This document shows, one piece after another, positions 13,392 through 24,895 of a stretch of DNA of 64,000 nt; position 1 is the stretch's first letter; every line of letters begins with the position of its first letter. The position numbers were made by a program, and so were the translations under genes. The notes under the pieces are model-generated. The model was not told the origin of the DNA and did not search any database. It saw only the letters and a list, made by a program, of their open reading frames with translations. The stretch is from Anoplolepis gracilipes (lineage: Eukaryota; Arthropoda; Insecta; Hymenoptera; Formicidae): assembly GCF_047496725.1 (NCBI RefSeq), contig NC_132973.1, positions 11,666,233 through 11,730,232 on the forward strand, given 5' to 3'.

Positions 13392-13763
13392 TTTCTTCGT
13401 TGATATCAGGGCTGCTCTCGCGACGAGATCAAAATCAGAGAGAAAGGGTACGTCTGGGGCGACACTATTCGTGCAATTTAGTACTATTGACTGTTCATAG
13501 ATGAGATAGGTAGTAGCATGGTGGAAAGAAAGTAAGGCCTTAGGCCGGTATTCATAGTCCGTTCTTAAAATTCTATTCGGCCATCTGATTGGCTGAACGT
13601 AGTCCACTAAAAACATATCTTAAGATGATCTTATATATAAGAACGGACGATAAATGTCGACCGATGTAAACAAGGCCTAAATAGTTCAATGTCCACAGAG
13701 TATCGCTTTCAGGGATCACTAGAGTCCCTTATATTTGCGCGCGTAGCCGGCACAAATTCAAAG
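13392..13763. promoter_or_regulatory. shared bidirectional promoter interval of Prp19 and RFC2
   Basis: Only 372 bp separate the two divergent start codons, and both genes are ubiquitously needed nuclear factors. The interval contains the sequence GATTGGCTGA, which holds an inverted CCAAT box (ATTGG). It also holds a small inverted-repeat insertion (13540-13680). Transcription start sites cannot be placed from the sequence. Confidence 0.6.
13540..13680. mobile_element. small inverted-repeat insertion in the bidirectional promoter
   Basis: The outer motif TTAGGCC at 13540-13546 returns as GGCCTAA at 13674-13680. The inner motif TCCGTTCTTA at 13558-13567 returns as TAAGAACGGA at 13638-13647. 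The arrangement resembles a short non-autonomous transposon of about 141 bp. Target duplications were not resolved. Confidence 0.45.
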
Positions 13764-14107
13764 ATGGCAGGAGATTATGCTGTTGACGAAGCTATGGAGA
13801 CTGAAATTTTACCATCTACAAGTAACAGCGATACGAAAATTAAAGAGAAAGATAATAAGTCTCAAAATTTACCATGGTATGTCTTATTATCGCGAATAAA
13901 AATTTAATTTTTAATAATTGGTTTATATTACTGTGAAAAAATAGGTTATCCCTAACCTTTGACAAGATTTTATTTAACTCTGTACAAAACAAAGACATAA
14001 ATTTAAGAAAATAACGTGGAATATAATGAATTCTTAGATATTATCTTGTTTGTCAATTTCGTAGAATTTAGTTTGTTTATAAATGCATCTCCTTTTATAC
14101 AATCATG

Positions 14108-14149
<42 letters not shown>

Positions 14150-15636
14150 TAACATATAAAATCTTGCTATCAATATGCAGTCGATATTCATAGCATTATT
14201 TACTGAATTATATAGAATATATTGACCACTTCTTGCAAGATTGCAAAAAGAAATAACAATATTTGTAATAATATTAATTGATTAATAAGAATCCCATTGT
14301 GTTTTGGATCATATAGAATAATATGTTATTTATTGGTATCTAGGATCGAAAAATATCGGCCACAAGTATTCTCAGATATTGTTGGCAATGAAGACACTAT
14401 ATCAAGATTAGCTGTTTTTGCTCAACATGGAAATACACCAAATATTATTATTGCTGGTCCACCTGGAGTTGGCAAAACTACTACGATTTTATGTTTGGCA
14501 CGTATTCTATTGGGACCAGTGTTTAAGGAAGCTGTACTTGAATTAAATGCTTCAAATGAGAGAGGAATAGATGTAGTTAGGAATAAAATCAAAATGTTTG
14601 CACAAAAGAAGGTAATATATGGAATACATAGAACATATAGAATATTGGATACAATTTTTTTTAAGTAATACCATATGTTATAATTGTTCTAATTACAGGT
14701 AAATCTTCCTAAAGGAAAGCATAAAATTATTATTTTGGATGAAGCAGATAGCATGACCGATGGTGCGCAGCAGGCACTGCGTCGAACAATGGAAATTTAT
14801 AGTCATACAACCAGATTTGCTCTTGCATGTAATAATACAGAGGAGATCATTGAACCTATACAGTCACGATGTGCCATGTTAAGATATGGGAAATTAACAG
14901 ATGCCCAAATCTTAGCAAAAGTTCTCCAAGTCTGTGAAAAAGAAAATGTACAAAATTTTACGGACAATGATAAATAATTTAAAGTTGATTTACACAAAAG
15001 CTATTTATTTTTACTTTATCGTTCGTAGATTTCTTATACAGACGATGGTATGGAAGCAATAGTGTTTACAGCTCAAGGAGACATGAGACAAGCCTTGAAT
15101 AATCTGCAATCTACATATAACGGATTTAATCATGTCAATGGTGAAAATGTTTTTAAAGTTTGCGACGAACCTCATCCTTTAATCGTCAAAGAGATGTTGG
15201 ATGATTGTATAAAAGGAGATATTTCTAAAGCATGCACGGTAAAATATATACACTTGAAAATATTATTATGTGTAAAGATATATATCTCTCATTATATTTA
15301 TAAATTATATTTACTAGGTAATGGATCATTTCTGGAAAATGGGATATTCTGCAGAAGATATAATCAGTAACATATTCAAAGTTTGTAAAAATCATACCAT
15401 GGATGAAAAATTGAAGCTGAAATTTGTTAAGGTAAATTGCATGTGACATTATTTTGTGTGAAAAGATTACAATTATTTTACTCTTACATACAACTTTAAG
15501 AAAATATTTTTAACATTTTGATTTACATACACAGGAAATTGGAATAACGCATATGGGAATAGTGGAAGGTATCAATAGTTTGTTACAATTACATGCCCTT
15601 GTGGCAAAACTTTGTCGTGTATGTATGTCGAAATAA
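13764..15636 (+). CDS. RFC2: Replication factor C 40-kDa subunit (human RFC2 type), complete
   Basis: This AAA+ subunit of the RFC clamp loader opens PCNA and loads it at primer-template junctions in the nucleus. Exons are 13764-13876, 14344-14611, 14699-14947, 15029-15238, 15318-15431 and 15535-15636, joining in phase to 351 residues (human RFC2 has 354). The start is the ATG at 13764. The open frame extends upstream to an ATG at 13689, but the family's N terminus matches a start here. Visible motifs are the RFC box LPWIEKYRP (residues 36-44), Walker A GPPGVGKT (76-83), Walker B ILDEAD (139-144) and the RFC-specific IQSRCA. Conserved GDMRQALNNLQST and CDEPHP stretches follow. The third exon must end at GTACAA (14948), because reading on meets a stop before ISYTDDG. 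The fly orthologue is called RfC4. Confidence 0.97.
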
Positions 15637-15661
15637 TTGATTAACATTCTATCATTTTTTT

Positions 15662-15667
15662 AATAAA
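15662..15667 (+). promoter_or_regulatory. candidate poly(A) signal of RFC2
   Basis: AATAAA lies 26 nt after the stop codon at 15634-15636, suggesting a very short 3' UTR. Confidence 0.5.
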
Positions 15668-17341
15668 CATTTGTATATATATTTTTATTATGCTTTATTT
15701 TTACTATACATAATCTATTTTTGTAGTTTCTCAAGTCTGGAAATATTATGTCAAAATAATTTTTCTAGAAATATTGTTTTACTTGGATACTTACAAAATA
15801 GAATATATATTATAGCCCATGAATCTAATGTACATTGCATACAATACTGCATAACATATTGATGCATATAGTTTCACAAATACTTTGTCATGAGTAGTTA
15901 AGAAATGAAAATATTTGCACAGTAACTTATTACTGTTGTACAAGTTACAAAGATAAAAAAAGAACTTATAAATCACTATATATGCATAATGACAGCAAAA
16001 GTCATAAACATGCATTTTAATATTAAAATATTTTGTATACTTTACATAAGATTTTATTTTCACAGAGGAATCAATCTATTTTTCATTATTAATATGCCAT
16101 TACAAAATAATTGTTTTCAAATATATGATATTTATGAAATGTATTTCAAATATTTCTATTTTTCTACTTTAAAATTAGGGGCTATAATACTTTGTACATT
16201 TATACACTTAAAACAATATATAATTATAGAGTTATATTATAAATCTTATTGTAATGTTTAACGATAATTTTATCATAAAATTGCAATATAGAATTTATTT
16301 GCTATCTTTATACACACAGAATTATATTAACAAGTATTACTTGTATATGTATATATGCCTTTCTTGGAAAATCAAATAATTAAATTATGTTATTAAAAAC
16401 CACAAGGATGACAAGAACTATAAAAACATGTATAATATATAATGTGATTGTGATATGTGAGAAAATTTGGTACATGTCTGATACATGTACATGTTACTGA
16501 GCCATATATACAGTGGTAAATTTATTTTAATTCATTTTGGTACTTCTCATTAATTAAAAAAAAAATTATAATCTTATATTTAAGAACATTAAATAGTATT
16601 ATTTACCAATTATAATAAATTGTGTTTATACATATTGCCTAATCGAGATTGACTGAAATATAGAATTTAAAAAAATTTGACTTTATATATTTTAAATACA
16701 AAAGTCAAGGACCTTTCAGATGTACATTTCATGAATGTGCAATCTGTTTAGATTTGTCCAAATGCCTAGTTCATCAGTCTTATATTTTTTCTTTTAATTT
16801 TTTTGAGCGAAATATGTGTATTTTGGGTTAAAAAAAAAATTAAAAAATTTTTGATAGAAAAGGATAAATTAAAAAGATTTTATCCTCTCAACATAACATG
16901 TCCTTGATATAATTTATATCATAATGTACAAACGTGTTATCTTTCAATTAGAACATAAAACTAATCTTGATTATAAATAGTCGATGGAATGAGCTAGTCA
17001 TTAAATTTAATAAATCGAAGTTTAAGTCTCAATATGCATTACTAGTTTGTGATATAGATTGCGTTCTGATATTCACTGCCAGTACTGAAAATCTATAGTG
17101 TACGTGACGTAACTTATAGATTTTCAGTACTGGCAGTGAATATCGGAATGCAGCCATAATCAGTTCCAAGCAATGGAATGGCATATTTCAAGGATTCATT
17201 AGATATTTCTTTGTACATTCTTATCTGTATCATTGATTAACTTTGCAAATTATCATAACATGGAAGTGATAGAAAAGTAACTGTATTAATGATTATATAA
17301 ATTTGATACTCCAAAATTCTCACTTCGGGGAACATTTTTCT
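15668..17341. other. intergenic region between two convergent genes
   Basis: This is AT-rich sequence between RFC2 (+) and the PDZ gene (-). I see no coding exon. It holds many short AT-rich open frames of no substance and one strong hairpin at 17061-17151. Confidence 0.6.
17061..17151. repeat. 37-bp-arm hairpin
   Basis: The left arm 17061-17097 contains ATTCACTGCCAGTACTGAAA. The right arm 17115-17151 is its reverse complement with only two mismatches. The loop is 17 nt. It lies 224 bp beyond the stop codon of the minus-strand PDZ gene. It could be the relic of a small foldback transposon, or form an RNA hairpin if transcribed. Confidence 0.85.
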
Positions 17342-17347
17342 TTTATT
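17342..17347 (-). promoter_or_regulatory. candidate poly(A) signal of the PDZ gene
   Basis: Reverse-complement AATAAA lies 27 nt after the stop codon (17375-17377) of the minus-strand gene. Confidence 0.4.
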
Positions 17348-17374
17348 CATCTGGGAAATGCAGATTTGTAATGT

Positions 17375-20300
17375 TTAGCACCATTTTTCCATTGGTACGG
17401 ATGTCAAATGCGGTCTCGGTTTTGGGGAAGGCCATCGCAGCGCGCTTTGACACGATTCCGCTCTAGAGGGTGTTCTTGGAGGCGGTTGAGGCGGATTAAT
17501 AAGAGATTCCTGCAAGTTTGAGTTCATATCACCGCCGTTCATCTCAAGATGCCGAGGTATACTCTTCTCCGTTGGTGGATCGCCGCGATGGTTTCTCTTT
17601 GTGGGCTTTCGGGCCATGTCGTGCTGCGATGCGGTCGGTGGCGCACTTTCCACGGATTGGAGGCTCGCCGCGCGATGCAAGGAAAGTCGTAACGGCTTCT
17701 TTGGCGGCGCCGGGCGAGTTTTCGTCTCCTGAGAGCTAGCGTACATCGCCGATGCTTCCGAATTCTCTGACGCACGAGACTGGGAATCCTAAATCGAGGA
17801 TATTATACATATAGATTATATCAATAATATAGATACCGAATAAATTTGAAAATTTGAATCACTGAATAAAGTACTCTTATGTATTGGGTTGGTTTAACGA
17901 TAATTTTGTTTTTCGCATTTTTTTAATGTCACAAAAACGAAAAAAACTTTCCATCAATCTAATAAGTAAAAGTAAAAAATTTTATATCGGATGTTCCTTC
18001 ATTAATCCTTTTATTTTATCAAATAAACGAATCAATGGAAAAAAGAATCAAGATTCAATTACTAACATTCAGGACTCAGGATTTGCATATAATGTCTGAA
18101 GAATTTTTTAATTTTAAGAAAAAATTCAAATTTTGTATCAAAAACTACATACACTACATACATATACCACTATACATGGTGCAAAATATACCTGTAAGCG
18201 GTAATAAGTCGGCTCAGAGTCAAACTCTAGAGAATGCAACTGCGAGACGCTCTTGCGACTTTTATGCAGGTGCTCCATGGCAGATTCGGCGCGTGGCGAT
18301 CTTCGACGGTGCATCTGCGACTGCATCAGCGATTGCTTACAGTCGAGGCTGGCCGTCGACCTGGCCAGCTGTAATCCTTGATGTTTCTGTTTATTTCGTG
18401 ATTTGTGATGACCGTTTGAAACTCCGTCGGACGAGAAGTCGAGCTCACGCTGGTTTCTAGCATCTATCAGACGTTTGGAATGATCACTGTGTCTGCTTCT
18501 GACAGTTGGCAAACTTTGCCGTAATTCCGTACAACTTTTGACATTAAGACCAGGTAGATTTGCCACTAATGCTGTTACCTGAGGGCCTTTTTGGAAAACC
18601 TGTAATTCAGAATATTAATTTATGAAATCATTACGTTTGATACTTATTAGCCGTTAATTTTAGTTATTAGGCGACTTTCTTCTTATAACGAACATTTTAT
18701 GAAAAAACTTATCAACCTCTTGTCAAAATTTTTGTAACTTAATTAAAATATATATTTTATATATATTTTATACATATATGTATATGGAAAATGAAAGGGA
18801 ATTTTTCACACATTGATTAATTATAAATTATAATAATATAATTTTTTCTAAACATTGTTCTATGCATTCATTATAGCTGTGATATTAACTTACCAAATTT
18901 TTTTCTTCTTCTGTGAGACATTTTTTAAAATTTTTCTATAAAAATAATTTAGAAATGTACAATAATTAATAAATATACAAAATATAATTTTAATGTCGGT
19001 GCAATTAAAATTTAATAAACTTTCGTTCATTGATATGGATATTTAGTCCAAGTTTTGATGATTTATTTTACCAAAACGATCTGATGCGTCAGCAAGTTAC
19101 CTGTACATGTTCTTGACGATTCGGCGACGGCTCTTCGGTGGGGACTTCGGTTCTGCTCGGCGCCAAGAGATCTCTGACTTGTTCCTCGAGATAACCGATC
19201 CTGTGCGTCAGTCTGAGATTATCGGAGCGTAACGTGCGTAATGCCGCCAGGGACTCGCCTTTTCGCAGGACTACTATTTGCGCAGCGTCAGGTGCAACGG
19301 CCAGAAGCCGTGCCAAATCGCTTCTACCCGCTCCTACCACCAGTTTTCCATTTACCTCTAAGATTCTGCAAATAATGTATACCGTTTAATCACTGTAAAA
19401 CAATTGTATTTTATTTAGCTGGATGAATTTTCTTTGATGTTAAAAAATTGATTTTTTTTAAGGAGAAATAATTGAAAATTCTTTAATACATCATACAAAT
19501 GACAAGAGATACATTTCATTTTTTTTTTAGTATAATATACGCATATATGTGCATATAATTAATGAAAAATTAGTTGATTACAGTATTAGTCTCTCTCTCA
19601 ATAGAACTCATTGTCAGACTGACGATTGCAATGTTGGGCGATATCTGATTACAACTTTATATTCTATATGATCAAGTTATAAGGTGAAATTACGTGTAGA
19701 ACTGGGTTTAATGACGCGTAGTGAATAATAACGTGTGGGAACTAGAAAAAAAAATACAGGGTAAAGTATGCGTATTATCTTTATTTATTTCGTGAGAAGC
19801 AACACAAGGTTTATTAACTAAAAAAAAACTTCAAGTTTCTTAATAAGCAGTTATAATATCAATTAGGAAAGAGAGTTCAGTGTATTTTTAAATAAAAATT
19901 TGTACTTTGCATTTTTTAGAATTTGTTCATTGCTTAAAAAATATTAAATTGTTTATAACTTCTGAATTATATAATCAATTAAAAGTAAAAGAATTTTCGC
20001 TAATTCTACGAATGGAAGTAGATAACAAAATCAAATTTAATTTTATATTTAACATTTTGAGTCGACTTTACTGAAATTTTAAAGCAACTTATCCGAGAAT
20101 CAATTCCATTTTTCAAATTAAACGCTTTGAACCAAAAAGTTCAACAGTCCATTAATTTTATGCGAATTTTTAGAAGATCTACGTAAGCAGTCTTGAAACA
20201 CCCTTGTGCCTGGTAATAGTGGAAGGTGGGGTCATGTGAAGTCGCGGGTGCAATTAGCGAGGGCACACGGCGAACTTCCGGTGCTGCTTCACGCTACAGC

Positions 20301-23300
20301 GACCCGTTGGGAACCAAATGTCAAGATTGCTCCATTGTTCTTCCCCGATAGTCACATTCGTTACGTTAGTACTACCACCGTCGCACAAACACATTATGAT
20401 TCCTCCGACACCCTTCCTGCATCTCATTCCGAAGCTAACAGAGCTGCGTTCGAATTAATAGAATTCCTCGAATTTTTATTTTCAAAGATAATTCTTACTT
20501 TTTAAAAACTTTGTATTAATCCATAATGCATGGATAATTTCTAGAAATAAAATAAAAAGACTATAATAATAAGAAATATTAGCATAGTAAAAATTGTTTT
20601 TCTAATTGTGAATTTGCAAATTGAAAATTCCGAATTGTAATTACGAAATTTGTCGGTGACAGCTTCGTCGGAAAGCAACGTGTCGTTCCAAAGCATAAAT
20701 TTCGAGAGAGGCACGTTAATTGTTGCGACGGATGTCGACAGAAACACGACTTTTTTACTCCTGTTAGATGGTGATTAAAGAGTGCGCAGAATGGAATGGT
20801 TACTTCGCTCCCGCAGTTACGTGCACTACCATCCTTTCACACAGAAGAAATATCCTATTCGTGTTGTCGTAATCTTCCTGAAGAGGAAAACAGTAAAACA
20901 AAACGGTCGACATTCGATTTACAGTTTTGCTCACACTTTTATACGTTTGGAAAGTTTTACTGATTTTGTAAACTTTAAATTAAATTTCAGAAGCATGTAT
21001 TGTATATTCTGATATATAGAACAGATAATTTTTCTAATTCAAAAATTTTTTAAAAATTAACTTTCCTTTCATTATTAATTCATTTAATATCTAATAGATT
21101 AAAATTCTGCTTATTATCCAGTGTAAGAGAATTTTTATCATATATTATATAATTTATAAATAAAAATACTTTATGGAATGTTTCTCTTAAAAAAATCAAT
21201 TCTTTTTAAGAATTCTTAAAAATTTTACAAATTTTGCAAAAATAAATAGTTATTAAAATAATTTTTACACATTAATTAATAACACTATAAATGTATTTTA
21301 AATATCATTATTTGGATCTACATTGAAAATAGGAGTGTTTAGAAGTTTAATCAATTACAGACTAGTTAAGGATTAAAATGAGATATTTGAAACTTAAATA
21401 TTATAATAAATATTATAATTATTATCTCGTAAGCAATATCGTAAAATAGATCCTTTCTGTATCTGTCAAAATATATGCTTCTGAAATTCGATGATGGGAA
21501 ATTGATGATGAAATTCTGATCTTGGGAAATGTGCCATATATGTCGCTTACAATGCAGCAAACAAGACATTTGTAAGACAATTACGGAAAGAATATCTTTA
21601 CGCGAGTCGAATGTACGCACGAGGAACGAAAAATTCATGGATTTTTTCATTAAAACACCTTGTATACCGGAGGAACGCTGTATGAAGTTTATTCGATGAC
21701 TCGCAAATTTCGTGCGATGTAACAATACCTGTCTCCCTTACAAAGACCGGAATCCTCTACGGCCCAATCGACGTAAAGGCCGATCGCGTCGTCTCTTGGA
21801 CCGGCCCCAAAACGAGGACTTTTCGGATCCGCGCTGACTTCTACCGCGTGAATCGTAACTTGTGTCGAACCGGAAATGCAGCTGCAAAGCAAAGTGATCG
21901 ATGTAAATTTAAGTCTCTTGTTGAAAAAATATAACATATAACACTTATACAATCTTATTTTCTAGTTTTGTTAAATTTAAATAGTTTTAAATAATATATA
22001 TAAAGTCTTAATATATTTATAATGTATATTCGTATATTTTAATTATTAAAATATTTAATGATAAAAGCACATTTCTAGTAAAAAATGAATTCTAATTATA
22101 TTATATTTTGTTGAGAAAAATAATTTTAAATTAAAAGACAAGGAATTTGAAATATATCGCACACATCATGTATATAAATTAATATGCTGAGATACCTTCA
22201 TTTCCTTATAATGTTAATCAGTTCTTGTTTATTTTTGAGCAAATAGGGCAGAAAAATAGTTTCTTATTATTTTGTTGAGTTTATGTAACGCCAAAAGAAA
22301 GTTGCATAGCATTATGAAAAAATGATTTAACAATAAAAATATAGAAAATATATACCTGAATATTGTATCGTTTTTTTGTTTTTCTTGAGTTTCAGCTAAT
22401 TCTAAAGCAGTTTGAAGAGCTCTGCTTTCTTCGTGAAGAGTCAGCAGCTCGAGTTCTTCGCGGCCTAGTCTATACTCCAATTCCGCTTGTTGTATTCGAA
22501 CATCGATATTACTGGAAAAAATTACATATATGTACACACACATTTAACATATTTATAATATAAAATGTGAGAGAAACGACACAAATTATAATTTTAATAT
22601 TATTATATTTATTCATTTAAGTGTTTTACTTTTTGCAATCGTGTATTTTTTTAAATTTTAAATAGATTTAATTTTTTTTGTTCAAAGATAACTGTTTTTG
22701 TTAATAAATCATTAAGTCTTTCTTTTTTCTTGAAAAAAAAATTTCCCATACCGGGAATCGAACCCGAGCCTCCTGGGTGAAAGCCAGGTATCCTAGCCAC
22801 TAGACCATATGGGATCTTAAAATTACCTCTTCTAATATATTTCAAGACTGTATCGTATTTAGTTTTGAAAATTATTTATTATTTATTCTATATTTATTAA
22901 ATTTTGTTTCACAAATAAAATATATCTGTTAACTTTTATTATAATTTTTTTTTCAATTATTCATATATGTCAATATTAATAACATTTTGAATTTTCGTGT
23001 ATGTACATAAATATTCATTCAATCATAACTTATTATTTATTGTAAAAATTATATATGTACAAAAACTAATAATTATTTTATTTAGTGAATAATTTGTCTA
23101 TTATTTACCTTTTTTGTACTTCCATATCTTTATTAAATTCTCGTAATTTTTGAATTTTTATCTGGGAATGTTTACTAATCGATAGTTATTGATACGTTTA
23201 TAATTACAAATATAAATTTAATATATTAATAATCACACTCTTTTTATGAATTGCTTGATTAAATTAGTCATTTCAATCAGTCTGTCACTTCTATCTACTT

Positions 23301-24831
23301 TATAATCTATAATCATATAAATTATTAGTATTTAATGCAGTATAATAATATCCAATTAAAGTACATTACTATAATATTAAATGGATAATTGTGTTTATCT
23401 GTATATTATCGTACACAGACAATGTATATAGTTTTGTCTATATTGCCGTGTGTTTATAGCAGACGTTTGCACATCGTGGTATCGGTAATCATAATTTACG
23501 ATAATGAGATCGAGTAAGCCGCGCGGCTGAAATCTTGATTTCATCCTTACTCTGTAATGTCGAGACGCTCGAGCGCCAACTTGAGGTTCTTAATAGCCAG
23601 TCGCTTATTGTCGGCGTCCCGTCGCAACCTTTGAAGCCGTTCCTCGGCCGCTTTCCTGTCGGCCTCGGTCAAGGGTGGCGCGCCATTGCGTAATGCCAGT
23701 CTATTGCTCAGCGTGTTGCAGAGCTGACCCTTGAGCCTGAAAAATAACAAAGGCCCGAATGTTCAAGCAAAGGAAATACACCTTTGTGCTCTCTATTGTC
23801 TACACTCTGATCTTTAGAAATATATTATTCATTGAGATTTCGAGATAGATTTTTTACTTTGGTAGATTATTTACTATCTATAAAATCTATGTATAATTTT
23901 TAACAATAGATCTTAAGCTTTAGCTTAAAAAAATAGAGTATAAAACTTTTAATCTTTTTACTATTGTATTATATAGAATGCTTTGCTTGTATTGCATTTT
24001 ATATTTTAATAATAATTAAAAATTATTTTATCTTTCAAATTTTTTTGTAGAACAATTTATAGCCAGTATTTTACTTAAAAAAAAAAAAAAAAAACCGAAA
24101 AAGGTCTTACTAAGAAAAATATTAAAAATTAATAAGGCACACAGTATTTTTCTCTGTAATTCTTTTATATTTTATATTCATTTTAAGATGAATAATATGA
24201 AGCAATTTATCTATGCAGAAAGCGAAAAAAATTGCTCCGACAAACCAATTCTGAAAGATTTATCCTTTAAAAGAGAATTTTTTTTTAAATTGCGATGTTC
24301 ATTTAGGAAAATCCGGCTATTATGTTTCTCTTTAAAGTATATCAAGCCCGCTCGTTGCCTATTTATTATTTCTGCACGCGATCATTATAATAAAGGAATG
24401 GGACGTGATCAATCGCTATACCGGCGATCTTTCTCTCTCAATGCCGACCGTGTATCTCAAGGATGTGTAATCAAGCAATTACTCACGTCTGTATGATGTT
24501 TTCTTTGTCGCGCAGAGCGACTCGGAGAGCGTCCAATTCTTTATAATGATCTCTATTCCGGTGAGCGGGGGAGGTAACGCCTCCGGAAACACTGCCGCCT
24601 TTTTTCCGTCTTGGAGTCGTCGACAGAGATACCTCTATACTGGCCATCTGTAATATGTATCAAGATATAATTACAAGTTAATTAAAAAAATAATAATTTT
24701 GTAACGACGATGTTTAACGTTTTAGATTTGTATTTAAAACTTAGAGTTGCATATCATTGTATGTTTGTTCTATATCTCTCTCCTGATGTAAAAATATTTA
24801 TTTTTACGCTTACTTACACGCACACACATTA

Positions 24832-24895
<64 letters not shown>

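Noticed and set aside
13689..13763. upstream in-frame ATG for RFC2
   Set aside because: It would add 25 residues unlike the family N terminus. The ATG at 13764 gives the usual length.
20206..20505. 99-codon plus-strand frame in a PDZ-gene intron
   Set aside because: No domain or exon borders. Treated as a CpG-rich intronic patch.
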